Source: Streptomyces sulphureus DSM 40104 (GTDB lineage: Bacteria > Actinomycetota > Actinomycetes > Streptomycetales > Streptomycetaceae). Taken from it: a stretch of 64,000 nt of DNA. Below, piece after piece: positions 1-7,943 of the stretch. The stretch is taken from contig NZ_KB905815.1 in assembly GCF_000381025.1 (NCBI RefSeq), forward strand, positions 417,789 through 481,788, given 5' to 3'. The position numbers were made by a program, and so were the translations under genes. How positions within the stretch are numbered: the first letter of the stretch is position 1; every line of letters begins with the position of its first letter. The notes beneath the pieces were generated by a model. It made no database searches. It had not been told where the DNA came from and saw only the letters and a list, made by a program, of their open reading frames with translations.

Positions 1-150
1 GACGTCCGCGCCGCGCTCGCGCACCAGCGCCACCGCCTCGGCACCGTCGGCCGCCTCACCGACGACCTCCATGTCCTCCTCCGAGTCGACGAGGACGCGG
101 AAGGCGCTGCGCAACAGCGCCTGGTCGTCGGCGAGTACGACGCGGATCAT
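1..150 (-). CDS. Response regulator, receiver domain (partial, cut by window start)
   Basis: Only the first 50 residues are inside the window, beginning MIRVVLADDQALLR. The acidic pair (ADD) and the following helix are typical of a CheY-like receiver domain, and the adjacent HisKA_3 kinase predicts a NarL/LuxR-type regulator with a C-terminal HTH outside the window. The phosphoacceptor Asp would lie just after the last visible residues (RGADV). The start ATG lies 2 bases past the kinase stop, so the two are almost certainly cotranscribed. Target genes cannot be seen; the upstream phage-shock genes suggest an envelope-stress role, which is inference. Confidence 0.85.
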   Translation of the reverse strand, partial: MIRVVLADDQALLRSAFRVLVDSEEDMEVVGEAADGAEAVALVRERGADV

Positions 151-152
151 CG

Positions 153-1448
153 TCAGTGCACCTCCGGTGCGTGCGCGCCGCCCTCGAGCGGCAGCCGGAC
201 GTGGATGCGGAACCCGGTGTGCGGCAGCGGTCCCGTCCGGCAGCTTCCACCGAGCGCGGCCGCGCGCTCCCGCATCCCGACGAGCCCGTGCCCGCCGCCC
301 TCCTCGCCCGCGCCCGCGGTGGCCGGCGCGCCCGCGCCGTCGTCCTCGACGGTGACCTCGACGGCTCCGTCGGCGGCTGCGATGCGGACCTCGGCGCGGG
401 CGCCGGTGCCCGCGTGCTTCTGCACGTTGGTGAGCGCCTCCTGCACGACGCGGTACGCCGTGAGGTCGACGGCCGAGGGCAGGGTGCCGCTCTCGCCGCG
501 GGACGCGGGCACCTCCGCCAGGTCGAGCTCGACGTCGACGTGGAGACCGGCGCGGCGGAACCCGTCGACGAGGTCGCCGAGGACGTCGAGCCCCGGCGTC
601 GGCTCCGTCGGCGCGCGGCTCTCGCCGGACTGGCGCAACAGGCCCACCGTCGCCTGGAGTTCGCCGAGCGCGTGCCGGCTCGCCTCGCGTACCTGGGAGA
701 GTGCCTGCTTCGCCTGGTCCGGGCGGCTCTCCATGACGTGCGAGGCGACGCCCGCCTGCACGTTGACGAGCGCGATGTGGTGCGCGACGACGTCGTGGAG
801 CTCCCTGGCTATCCGCATCCGCTCCTCCGCGACCCGGTGCCGCGCCTCCTCCTCCCGCGTCCGCTCGGCCCGCTCGGCCCGCTCCCTGATCGCGTCGACG
901 AACGCCCGCCGGCTGCGCACCGCGTCGCCCGCCGCGACCGCCAGCCCCGTCCAGGCGAGCATGCCGAGGTTCTCCTGCATGTACCAGGGACGCGGTCCGA
1001 AGAGCAGCGTCCCGACCGTGAGCACGCCGACCGTCCAGGCACCGACGCGCAGACTCGTCGCGCGGTCCGTGCGGTTGGCGACCGTGTAGAGCGAGACGGC
1101 GGCGGCGAGGAAGACCGGCGCGAGGTGCTCGGCGCCCGCATCGCTCCGCGCGTCGAGGACGAGCGCGAGGGTGGCGACGAGCGTGGTGACGCAGAGCACC
1201 CGGAGCGGGGCGCGGCGCCGCAGCAGCAGGGCGGCCGAGGCGAGCGCCGCGAGCACCACGGACGCTGCGCCCACCTCGCGCTCGCCGAACCGGGGCTTGC
1301 CGTCCGGGCCGTGGGGTTCCGTGGCCGCGCCGAGCAGGATCGCGACGAAGACCACCGCCGCGAGGAGCGCGTCCACGGCGAGCGGGTGCGCCCGCAGCCA
1401 CCGGCGCACGGACTCAAGCGGTGCGCCTGCGCTCTGCGTAGTGGTCAC
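153..1448 (-). CDS. Sensor histidine kinase, HisKA_3/NarL-type
   Basis: 431-aa membrane sensor kinase with a GTG start. Residues about 20-165 hold several hydrophobic segments, followed by a charged coiled linker (about 183-210). The HisKA_3 dimerisation box contains the phosphoacceptor His218 (RELHDVVAHH). The HATPase domain shows an N-box-like VVQEALTNVQKHA and a glycine-rich GHGLVGMRERA near the C-terminus. It should autophosphorylate and pass phosphate to the response regulator 2 bases downstream. The gene lies 25 bp after the PspA-associated gene in the same direction, so pspA, PspAA, kinase and regulator probably form one operon. The signal sensed is unknown. Confidence 0.92.
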   Translation of the reverse strand: MTTTQSAGAPLESVRRWLRAHPLAVDALLAAVVFVAILLGAATEPHGPDGKPRFGEREVGAASVVLAALASAALLLRRRAPLRVLCVTTLVATLALVLDARSDAGAEHLAPVFLAAAVSLYTVANRTDRATSLRVGAWTVGVLTVGTLLFGPRPWYMQENLGMLAWTGLAVAAGDAVRSRRAFVDAIRERAERAERTREEEARHRVAEERMRIARELHDVVAHHIALVNVQAGVASHVMESRPDQAKQALSQVREASRHALGELQATVGLLRQSGESRAPTEPTPGLDVLGDLVDGFRRAGLHVDVELDLAEVPASRGESGTLPSAVDLTAYRVVQEALTNVQKHAGTGARAEVRIAAADGAVEVTVEDDGAGAPATAGAGEEGGGHGLVGMRERAAALGGSCRTGPLPHTGFRIHVRLPLEGGAHAPEVH

Positions 1449-1473
1449 GGAAGAGGCGTGCGGCGGGCGGCGG

Positions 1474-1752
1474 TCAGCCGGGGATGAGTCCGTCGTCGCT
1501 GAGCAGCTCGCGCACCTCGTCGAGGCTCGCCTCGGGGGACGGGAGGATCAGCTCGGACGGTTCGAGGGCGTCGTCGGGGAGCGGGGCGCCGAGGCGGCGC
1601 ACGGCGTCGAGCAGCGCCTGGAGGGTACGGCGGAACCCCGGGCCGTCGCCCGTCTCCATCTCCTCCAGGAGTTCGTCGTCCAGCTTGTTGAGCTCGGCGA
1701 AGTGGCTGTCGTCCAGCTTCACCTGGCCCTCCCCCATGATCCGTACGATCAC
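1474..1752 (-). CDS. PspA-associated protein PspAA
   Basis: 92-aa acidic protein starting VIVRIMGEGQ, the typical opening of the PspAA family found beside actinobacterial pspA. No membrane segment or signal peptide is visible. A GTG start is chosen because an AAGGAGA ribosome site lies about 6 bases upstream. It sits between pspA (about 118 bp upstream) and the histidine kinase (25 bp downstream). Its biochemical role is not established; family context points to a partner in the phage-shock membrane-protection response. Confidence 0.85.
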   Translation of the reverse strand: MIVRIMGEGQVKLDDSHFAELNKLDDELLEEMETGDGPGFRRTLQALLDAVRRLGAPLPDDALEPSELILPSPEASLDEVRELLSDDGLIPG

Positions 1753-1870
1753 GTCGGGTCTCCTTCTCGCGCGGGGCCCTCGGGGCCTTGCCGGGTCGGT
1801 CCGCTGCGGCCTGCTCCGACCGCGCGGGAGGTGGACGGGGTGCGGCCCGGGAAGCGGGCCGCCCGGTGCC

Positions 1871-2644
1871 TCACTGCTTGTCGAACTTCGGGCTCTCCTG
1901 CTGGCCGCCCTCGATCGCCTGCTGCCCGCCGCCGCTGTCGCCGCCGGCGAGCTCGGACTTCATCCGCTGGAGTTCGAGTTCGACGTCCGAACCGCCGGAG
2001 ATGCGGTCGAGCTCGGCGGAGAGGTCGTCCTTCGCCGTGCCCGTCTGGTCGTCGAGGGCGCCGGAGGCGAGGAGCTCGTCGATGGCTCCCGAACGGGCCT
2101 GCATCTGGGCCGTCTTGTCCTCGGCACGCTGGACGGCCATGCCGACGTCGCCCATCTCCTCGGAGATGCCGGAGAACGCCTCGCCGATCTGCGTCTGCGC
2201 CTGGGCCGCCGTGTAAGTGGCCTTGATCGTCTCCTTCTTGGTGCGGAAGGCGTCGACCTTCGCCTGGAGGCGCTGCGCGGCGAGGGTGAGCTTCTGCTCC
2301 TCGCCCTGGAGCGTCTCGTGCTGGGTCTGGAGGTCGGTCACCTGCTGCTGGAGGGCCGCACGACGGGAGAGCGCCTCCCGTGCCAGATCCTCGCGGCCGA
2401 GCGAGAGCGCCTTCTTCCCCTGCTCCTCCAGCTTCCCCGACTGCTGCTCCAACTGGCTCAGTTGGAGTTCGAGGCGCTTGCGCGAGGTGGCGACGTCGGC
2501 GACGCCGCGGCGGACCTTCTGAAGCAGCTCGAGCTGCTTCTGGTACGAGTAATCGAGCGTCTCGCGAGGGTCCTCGGCCCGATCCAGGGCCTTGTTGGCC
2601 TTCGAACGGAAGATCATCCCCATACGCTTCATGACACCGCTCAT
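1871..2644 (-). CDS. pspA: Phage shock protein A, PspA/IM30/Vipp1 family
   Basis: 257-aa protein, the usual PspA size. It opens with MSGVMKRMGMIFRSKANKALDRAEDP, the amphipathic N-terminal helix of the family, followed by an almost uninterrupted coiled coil rich in Gln, Glu, Lys and Arg (about 30-190). The C-terminal tail is Gly/Gln-rich and more variable. Such proteins polymerise on the inner face of the cytoplasmic membrane and stabilise it when it is damaged. First gene of the probable pspA-PspAA-kinase-regulator operon, divergent from the DUF3043 gene. Confidence 0.95.
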   Translation of the reverse strand: MSGVMKRMGMIFRSKANKALDRAEDPRETLDYSYQKQLELLQKVRRGVADVATSRKRLELQLSQLEQQSGKLEEQGKKALSLGREDLAREALSRRAALQQQVTDLQTQHETLQGEEQKLTLAAQRLQAKVDAFRTKKETIKATYTAAQAQTQIGEAFSGISEEMGDVGMAVQRAEDKTAQMQARSGAIDELLASGALDDQTGTAKDDLSAELDRISGGSDVELELQRMKSELAGGDSGGGQQAIEGGQQESPKFDKQ

Positions 2645-2895
2645 GGGCCTCTAGCGCCCCCTTCGTAACGACTCGACTGACCGACTCGACGCCTCAGCAC
2701 ATCTACTGGGACCCAAGGGTACGGGTCCGCTTTCCATTACCGCACCGTCCGGGCCCTGATCGGCTCCTCCTTGAGGACGATCAACCGCGTGCGCGTCAGG
2801 CGCGGGGAGTAGCCGCACCGCGCAGCGTCGGCTGCTGCACACGGTGTTGCCGGATCGTGCCCTTATGCAGTCGGGAGGCGTCGCGCGGCACACCG

Positions 2896-2901
2896 TACCC
2901 T
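2896..2901 (+). promoter_or_regulatory. Candidate -10 box of a leaderless DUF3043 transcript
   Basis: TACCCT lies 6 bases before the GTG start at 2908, the spacing expected when transcription begins at or next to the start codon. No convincing -35 hexamer is visible 16-18 bases upstream, and no ribosome binding site precedes the GTG, which also favours a leaderless message. Confidence 0.35.
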
Positions 2902-2907
2902 TGTCGT

Positions 2908-3498
2908 GTGTTCCGAAGCCGTACGAAAGAAGGGCAGGTCTCGACGCCCGTCGACGCCGAGCCCACGCAGCCCCGTGACCCGGAGGCCCCGAAGGGTCGC
3001 CCCACGCCGAAGCGCAACGAGGCCCAGCCGCAGCGCAGGTCGTTGACGAAGGCGCCGGCCAACCGCAAGGACGCCGCACGCCGCCAGAAGGAGGCGCGCA
3101 GGACGGCCCTCGCCAAGCAGCGCGAGGCGCTCGCCAGCGGTGACGAACGGTACCTGCCCGTCCGCGACAAGGGCCCCGTGCGCCGGTTCGCACGGGACTT
3201 CGTCGACTCCCGCTGGACGGTCGCCGAGCTCTTCCTGCCGATCGCCGTGGTCATCCTCGTGCTGAGCATGATGCCGTCGATGCAGTTGAAGAACATCTCG
3301 CTGCTGCTGTGGCTCTTCGTGATCGTGCTGATCGTGATCGACTCGGTCGGCATCGCGATCCGCCTCAAGCGCCGGCTGCGCGAGAAGTACCCCGACGAGC
3401 CGAAGCGCGGCGCCGTAGCCTACGCGCTGATGCGGACCCTCCAGCTCCGCCGGATGCGCCTGCCCAAGCCGCAGGTCGCTCGCGGCGAACGGCCCTGA
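2908..3498 (+). CDS. DUF3043 domain membrane protein
   Basis: 196-aa protein beginning VFRSRTKEGQ. The N-terminal half is a highly charged, Arg/Lys-rich tail including the family signature RDPEAPKGRPTPKRNEAQ. Two hydrophobic segments follow (about residues 110-128 and 133-152), then a basic C-terminus ending KPQVARGERP. This is a conserved actinobacterial family of unknown function; the topology suggests a small bitopic or hairpin membrane protein with cytoplasmic tails. An upstream in-frame ATG at 2857 is rejected because the conserved N-terminus starts at the GTG. The stop overlaps the next gene. Confidence 0.88.
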   Translation: MFRSRTKEGQVSTPVDAEPTQPRDPEAPKGRPTPKRNEAQPQRRSLTKAPANRKDAARRQKEARRTALAKQREALASGDERYLPVRDKGPVRRFARDFVDSRWTVAELFLPIAVVILVLSMMPSMQLKNISLLLWLFVIVLIVIDSVGIAIRLKRRLREKYPDEPKRGAVAYALMRTLQLRRMRLPKPQVARGERP

Positions 3499-4175
3499 TC
3501 CGGCAGGAGCTGGTCGCCCGGCAGCTCGACGCGCAGATCGCGGCCCACTTCGAGGTGGGTCGCAGGCTGCGGGTGCTCGACGTCGGGCTCGGCCACGGGA
3601 CGCAGGCGCTCCGCCTGGCCCGTGCCGGACACCGGGTGACCGGCCTGGAGAGCGATCCGGAGCGGCTCGCGCAGGTGGAGAGTGCCGTATCGGCGGAGCC
3701 CGAGGGGATACGCGAGCGCTTCCGCACGCTCGCGGCCGGCGGTCAGGACACGGGCGCCCACTTCCTGCCCGGCACCTTCGACCTCGTCCTCTGCCACGAC
3801 GCGCTGCCGCTGGAGGCCGACCCGTCGACCACGCTCGCGGGTCTGGCCCGGGTCCTCGACTCGGGCGGCCTGCTCTCGCTGGTGGTGGAGAACGCCCTCG
3901 CGGCGCCGATCCCGCACGCACGCGCCGGCCGGTGGGACGCCGCGCTCGCCGAATTCGACGGCCGGGACCGGCCGCTCCTCGGCGTCGCGGAGCTGGAGTC
4001 GCTGCTGGAGAGGATCGGCACCCCGGTGGAGAACTGGTTCGGGGTGGAGGTCTTCGCGGCGGAGGACGCCCCTGCCGACGACGAGCGGTTGCTCGCCGTC
4101 GAGGAACGCGCCGGGCGCACGGAGCCGTACCGCAGGCTCGCGGGACGGCTCCACCTCTGCGCGGTCCGCGGATGA
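3495..4175 (+). CDS. Class I SAM-dependent methyltransferase (start uncertain)
   Basis: Methyltransferase with motif I VLDVGLGHGTQAL, an acidic motif II (TGLESDP) and FDLVLCHDALPL as the post-II strand, C-terminus GRLHLCAVRG. The conserved part begins about RRTALIRQELVARQLD (from about 3480). No ATG or GTG exists in frame between 3312 and 3555. The choices are ATG 3309 (190-bp overlap with DUF3043), GTG 3555 (loses conserved residues), or the CTG at 3495, which overlaps the DUF3043 stop as CTGA. The last is shown because it keeps the conserved region with a coupling overlap, but it is unproven. Substrate unknown. Confidence 0.75.
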   Translation: MIRQELVARQLDAQIAAHFEVGRRLRVLDVGLGHGTQALRLARAGHRVTGLESDPERLAQVESAVSAEPEGIRERFRTLAAGGQDTGAHFLPGTFDLVLCHDALPLEADPSTTLAGLARVLDSGGLLSLVVENALAAPIPHARAGRWDAALAEFDGRDRPLLGVAELESLLERIGTPVENWFGVEVFAAEDAPADDERLLAVEERAGRTEPYRRLAGRLHLCAVRG

Positions 4176-4180
4176 CGCAC

Positions 4181-4208
4181 GGCCCGTGCCCGCACGCGGG
4201 CACGGGCC
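4181..4208. terminator. Bidirectional hairpin terminator
   Basis: Perfect 12-bp GC stem (GGCCCGTGCCCG with its complement) around a 4-base loop. It lies between the convergent ends of the methyltransferase gene (stop 4175) and the small gene ending at 4215. There is no U-run, as is usual for high-GC actinomycete terminators. Confidence 0.7.
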
Positions 4209-4214
4209 GGTCGG

Positions 4215-4433
4215 TCAGCCCTCGGCCGCCTGCTCGGCGTGGAGGCTCATCGGCCCGTAGACGGTCGTGCCGTCCTCCTCGAGCACCACTTGGTCGGCAC
4301 CGCCCTCCACGAGGTCGCGCCACGCCTCACCGAGCCACGACTCGGCGTCGCCCTGGGTGGTGAACTCCTCGGGCTCCACGGCCGGTTCGACCTGAGTGCC
4401 GTCGGTCTTCTCGAACCGCCACGTCCATGCCAT
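4215..4433 (-). CDS. Small conserved Streptomyces protein, unknown function
   Basis: 72-aa acidic protein starting MAWTWRFEKTDGTQV and ending YGPMSLHAEQAAEG. Short proteins with this opening and ending are familiar from many Streptomyces genomes as conserved hypotheticals. It is soluble, with no signal peptide. It faces the methyltransferase gene across a shared terminator. No function can be assigned. Confidence 0.82.
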   Translation of the reverse strand: MAWTWRFEKTDGTQVEPAVEPEEFTTQGDAESWLGEAWRDLVEGGADQVVLEEDGTTVYGPMSLHAEQAAEG

Positions 4434-4569
4434 CGGTGCCTCCCCGCACTCTGCGATACGTGCTGTCCGCAGCCTAAGCGCTCCCCGGGGTACGGCGCCG
4501 GTACCCCGGGCGCGCAGCAGAAGAGGGGCCCGGCGCGCACGGCCCCGGCCGGCAGGGGACGATCGGGGC

Positions 4570-5778
4570 GTGGAACTCACACTCCTCGGCACCGCGGCTC
4601 CCGAGGGCCTGCCCCGCGTCGACTGCCCCTGCGCCAACTGCTCGACGGCCGTGGGGCCGGAGGCGAGGGCGGCGACCTCGCTGCTCGTCGACGGCACGCT
4701 GCTGCTCGACCTCACGCCGGGACCCGCGTTCGCCGCCGCGCGGGCCGGCCACTCGCTCACCGGCGTACGGCAGGTCCTGCTCTCGCACCCGCACGAAGGG
4801 CCCGCGCTCGGGGTGCCGGCCGGACTGCCGGCGCCGGTACGAGTGCCGGACGGGCAGGACCTCGCGCTGATCAGCGGCCACCGGGTACGGGCCCTCGCGC
4901 TCGACTCGCCCGGCACCGGCTACCTGGTGACGGGGCCCGAGGGCGCCCGGCTGCTCTACCTCCCGCCCGGTGCGGCTCCGGCCGCGCCGGCGGAGCAGGA
5001 GGTCGGCGAGTGCGAGACCGCGGTGCTCGACGTCGTGGGGCGGCCCGACGCGCTGGCACGGTTGCGCGAGGCGGGCCTCGTCGGTTCCTCCACGGACGTG
5101 CTCGCCGTCCACCTCGACGACACGGTGCCACCGGGGCGCGAACTCCGCCGGCGCCTCGCCGCTGCGGGGGCGCGCGCGGTGCCCGACGGCACGACCGTCA
5201 CCGTCGGCGCGTACCCCTGGGACCCCGAATCGCCCGGGCTGCCGCGGCGGACGCTGGTCCTCGGCGGGGCGCGCTCGGGCAAGTCGGTCGAGGCCGAGCG
5301 ACGGCTCGCGGCATGGCCGGACGTCGTCTACGTCGCCACCGCTGGGCGCAGGTCCGACGACACGGACTGGGCGAGCCGCATCGCCGCGCACCGGGAGCGC
5401 CGTCCTTCGAGTTGGCGCACCGAGGAGACGTACGACCTGGTGCCGTTGCTGGAGGCCGAGGGGCCGCCGCTGCTCGTCGACTGCCTCTCGCTGTGGCTGA
5501 CGCGCACGATGGACGAGATCGGCGCCTGGGACGACTCGCTCTGGGCCAAGCGCGGCAAGGCCGAACTGGGCGCGCGCCGCGAGGAGTTGGTCGCCGCACT
5601 GCGCGCTACGCGGCGCACCGTCGTCAACGTCAGCAACGAGACGGGGCAGGGTGTCGTGCCCGCGAGCCCCTCGGGGCGGCGGTTCCGCGACGAGCTGGGG
5701 CGGCTCAACGCCGCTGTGGCGGGCGAGTCCGAGCACGTGCTGCTGGTGGTGGCCGGGCTCCCCACGGTCCTGCGCTGA
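4570..5778 (+). CDS. cobU: Adenosylcobinamide kinase / adenosylcobinamide-phosphate guanylyltransferase with N-terminal metallo-hydrolase-like domain
   Basis: 402-aa fusion. The C-terminal part (from about residue 230) is CobU/CobP, with P-loop GGARSGKS, the VDCLSLWLTR segment and VNVSNETGQGVVP. It phosphorylates adenosylcobinamide and transfers GMP to give AdoCbi-GDP. Residues 1-220 resemble a metallo-beta-lactamase fold of the PhnP type, with a Cys cluster (DCPCANC). The expected HxHxDH metal site reads SHPHEGP, so it looks degenerate. The GTG at 4570 begins the conserved MELTLLGT sequence. It leads cobT and cobS on the same strand. Confidence 0.93.
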   Translation: MELTLLGTAAPEGLPRVDCPCANCSTAVGPEARAATSLLVDGTLLLDLTPGPAFAAARAGHSLTGVRQVLLSHPHEGPALGVPAGLPAPVRVPDGQDLALISGHRVRALALDSPGTGYLVTGPEGARLLYLPPGAAPAAPAEQEVGECETAVLDVVGRPDALARLREAGLVGSSTDVLAVHLDDTVPPGRELRRRLAAAGARAVPDGTTVTVGAYPWDPESPGLPRRTLVLGGARSGKSVEAERRLAAWPDVVYVATAGRRSDDTDWASRIAAHRERRPSSWRTEETYDLVPLLEAEGPPLLVDCLSLWLTRTMDEIGAWDDSLWAKRGKAELGARREELVAALRATRRTVVNVSNETGQGVVPASPSGRRFRDELGRLNAAVAGESEHVLLVVAGLPTVLR

Positions 5779-5878
5779 CGCGCCAACACCCGTACCGGCT
5801 CGGGTGGTTGGCCGCAGCGCGCGCCGAGGGGCGGCGGGGCGGAACACGGGAGGCGTGCAGCGGCTACGCTCACTCCCC

Positions 5879-6994
5879 ATGAGCGACGGCACCAGTGACC
5901 ACGGACTCCACCTCGACGAGTTCTCCGACCTCATCGAGCGCCCGGGCGGCGGCCTGCGGCGCGAGGCCGAGGAGCGGCGGGCGCGGACGGGGCTGCCGCC
6001 CGAGGCGCTCGGGCGCCTCGACGAGCTCGGCGAGTGGCTGAGCGCCGGGCAGTTGCGCGTCCCTCCCACCCCCGTCTCGCACCCGCGGCTCGTCGTCTTC
6101 GCCGGCGACCACGGGGTCGCGGAGCTCGACGTCTCGAAGCGGGCCGCGGGCACCGCCGTCGCGCTGGTGCGCGAGATGCTCGATGGGAACGCGCCGGCCG
6201 CCGTCCTCGCACGGCACGCGCAGGTGCCGCTCCGCGTCGTCGACACCTCGCTCGACTGCGACCCGTCGCAGCTTCCCTCCGAGGTCACGGCGCACCGGGT
6301 GCGCCGCTCCTCCGGCCGGTTCGACGTCGAGGACGCGCTCACCCCCGAGGAGGCCGAACTCGCCTTCCGCGCAGGGATGTCGGTCGCCGACGAGGAGGCC
6401 GACGCCGGCACCGACCTCGTCGTGCTCGGCGACGTCAGCGTGGGCGGCACCACCGCGGCCGGCACCCTGATCGCCGCGCTCTGCGGCACCGACGCCTCCG
6501 TGGTGACGGGCAGGGGCGGCGGCCGGATCGACGACCTGGCGTGGATGCGCAAGTGCGCCGCGATCAGGGACGGGCTGCGCCGTGCGCGCCCCGTCCTCGG
6601 GGACCAGTTGAAGCTCCTCGCGGCGATCGGCGGCGCCGACCTCACCGCGGCGACGGGGTTCCTCCTCCAGTGCGCGGTGCGGCGCACGCCCGTGGTGCTC
6701 GACGGCGTCGTCTCGGCGGCGTGCGCCCTCGTCGGGCAGCGGATCGCGTTCCGCGCGACCGACTGGTGGGTCGCGGGGCACGTCACCGACGAGCCCGCGC
6801 AGGCGAAGGCGCTCGACCGCGTCGCGCTCGACCCGGTGCTCGACCAGGGGTTGCGCGTCGGCGGAGGCGCGGGCGCGCTCCTCGCACTCCCCGTGGTGCG
6901 CGCCGCGGCGGCGCTCGCCGCCGAACTCCCCGAAGTGGAGGGCGCGTCGGACGCGGAGGAGCCCTCGGCGGGGGCAGCGCTCGACGCAACCTGA
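5879..6994 (+). CDS. cobT: Nicotinate-nucleotide--dimethylbenzimidazole phosphoribosyltransferase
   Basis: 371-aa CobT, making alpha-ribazole phosphate, the lower-ligand nucleotide of cobalamin, from nicotinate mononucleotide and dimethylbenzimidazole. Diagnostic segments: VVFAGDHGVAELDVS near residue 70, LGDVSVGGTTAAG, a Gly-rich TGRGGGRIDD, PVVLDGVVSAACAL, and the C-terminal DQGLRVGGGAGALLAL active-site loop. ATG 5879 is chosen; about 100 bp separate it from cobU. A cytosolic enzyme acting with CobU and CobS in nucleotide-loop assembly. Confidence 0.96.
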   Translation: MSDGTSDHGLHLDEFSDLIERPGGGLRREAEERRARTGLPPEALGRLDELGEWLSAGQLRVPPTPVSHPRLVVFAGDHGVAELDVSKRAAGTAVALVREMLDGNAPAAVLARHAQVPLRVVDTSLDCDPSQLPSEVTAHRVRRSSGRFDVEDALTPEEAELAFRAGMSVADEEADAGTDLVVLGDVSVGGTTAAGTLIAALCGTDASVVTGRGGGRIDDLAWMRKCAAIRDGLRRARPVLGDQLKLLAAIGGADLTAATGFLLQCAVRRTPVVLDGVVSAACALVGQRIAFRATDWWVAGHVTDEPAQAKALDRVALDPVLDQGLRVGGGAGALLALPVVRAAAALAAELPEVEGASDAEEPSAGAALDAT

Positions 6995-7019
6995 CGCCCC
7001 CGACCGGTACCGTCCTGCC

Positions 7020-7823
7020 ATGGACGACATACCGCCGCACCCGCAGCCTGCCCGTCTTCTCGACGGCGTCCGCTTCGCGTTCGGCACGCTCACGGTGCTG
7101 CCGGTGCGGGTCGAGCGCTGGGACCGCGAGGCGGCGCGCAAGGGCATGGTGTGCGCGCCCCTCGCCGGCCTCGTCGTGGGGCTCTTCGCCGCCGCCGTCG
7201 CCGGCGTGCTGCTGGTGCTCGGTGCGGGCGCGCTTCTCGCCGCCTTCGCCACCGTCGCGGTCGGCGCCGTCCTCACCAGGGGGCTGCACCTCGACGGACT
7301 CGCCGACGTCGCCGACGGGTTGGGGAGCGGCAAGCCGGCGGACGAGGCGCAGAAGATCATGAAGCGCTCGGACATCGGGCCGTTCGGCACCGTCACGCTC
7401 GTCCTCGTCCTCGGCGGGCAGGTGGCCGCGCTGAGCCAGATGTACGCGGCGGGTTGGGCGTACGGGGCGGCCGGGGGCGCCGTCGCCGCCGTGGTGGCGC
7501 GTACGGCGCTGACGCTGGCGACGCGCGGCGGGGTGGCGGCGGCACGGCCCGACGGGCTGGGGGCCGCGGTCGCCGAGACGGTCCCCGCACGGACCGCGTA
7601 CGCGACGTCCGCAGTCGTCGCGCTCGCCGCGGCGGCGACGGGGGCGCTCTTCGGGTGGGCGCCGGTCGTGCAGTTCGCCGCCGCCGCGGTGCTCGGACTC
7701 GCGGCTGCCGAGGCGCTGTTGGCGCACTCCGGGCGGCGACTCGGCGGCGTGACGGGTGACGTGCTCGGTGCCGTGGCCGAGACGGCGGGGACGGCCGCAC
7801 TCGTCGTCCTTGCGCTGGGATGA
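7020..7823 (+). CDS. cobS: Adenosylcobinamide-GDP ribazoletransferase (cobalamin synthase)
   Basis: 267-aa polytopic membrane protein joining AdoCbi-GDP to alpha-ribazole. It carries the family signature HLDGLADVADGLGSG with its metal-binding aspartates, and KIMKRSDIGPFG, followed by many hydrophobic, Ala/Val-rich helices. It starts 25 bp after cobT, completing a cobU-cobT-cobS unit. No riboswitch is visible in front of this unit. Confidence 0.95.
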   Translation: MDDIPPHPQPARLLDGVRFAFGTLTVLPVRVERWDREAARKGMVCAPLAGLVVGLFAAAVAGVLLVLGAGALLAAFATVAVGAVLTRGLHLDGLADVADGLGSGKPADEAQKIMKRSDIGPFGTVTLVLVLGGQVAALSQMYAAGWAYGAAGGAVAAVVARTALTLATRGGVAAARPDGLGAAVAETVPARTAYATSAVVALAAAATGALFGWAPVVQFAAAAVLGLAAAEALLAHSGRRLGGVTGDVLGAVAETAGTAALVVLALG

Positions 7824-7943
7824 CGCGCCCGCCGACAATCGTCCCGTTCCCTCCGCCGCGCATCCGCGGGGCGGCACAACTCCCTTCGCAGGTCAGCAGG
7901 TGAACACCGCACGGCACGTCCCGTCCACGACGTGAGGAGCCGC

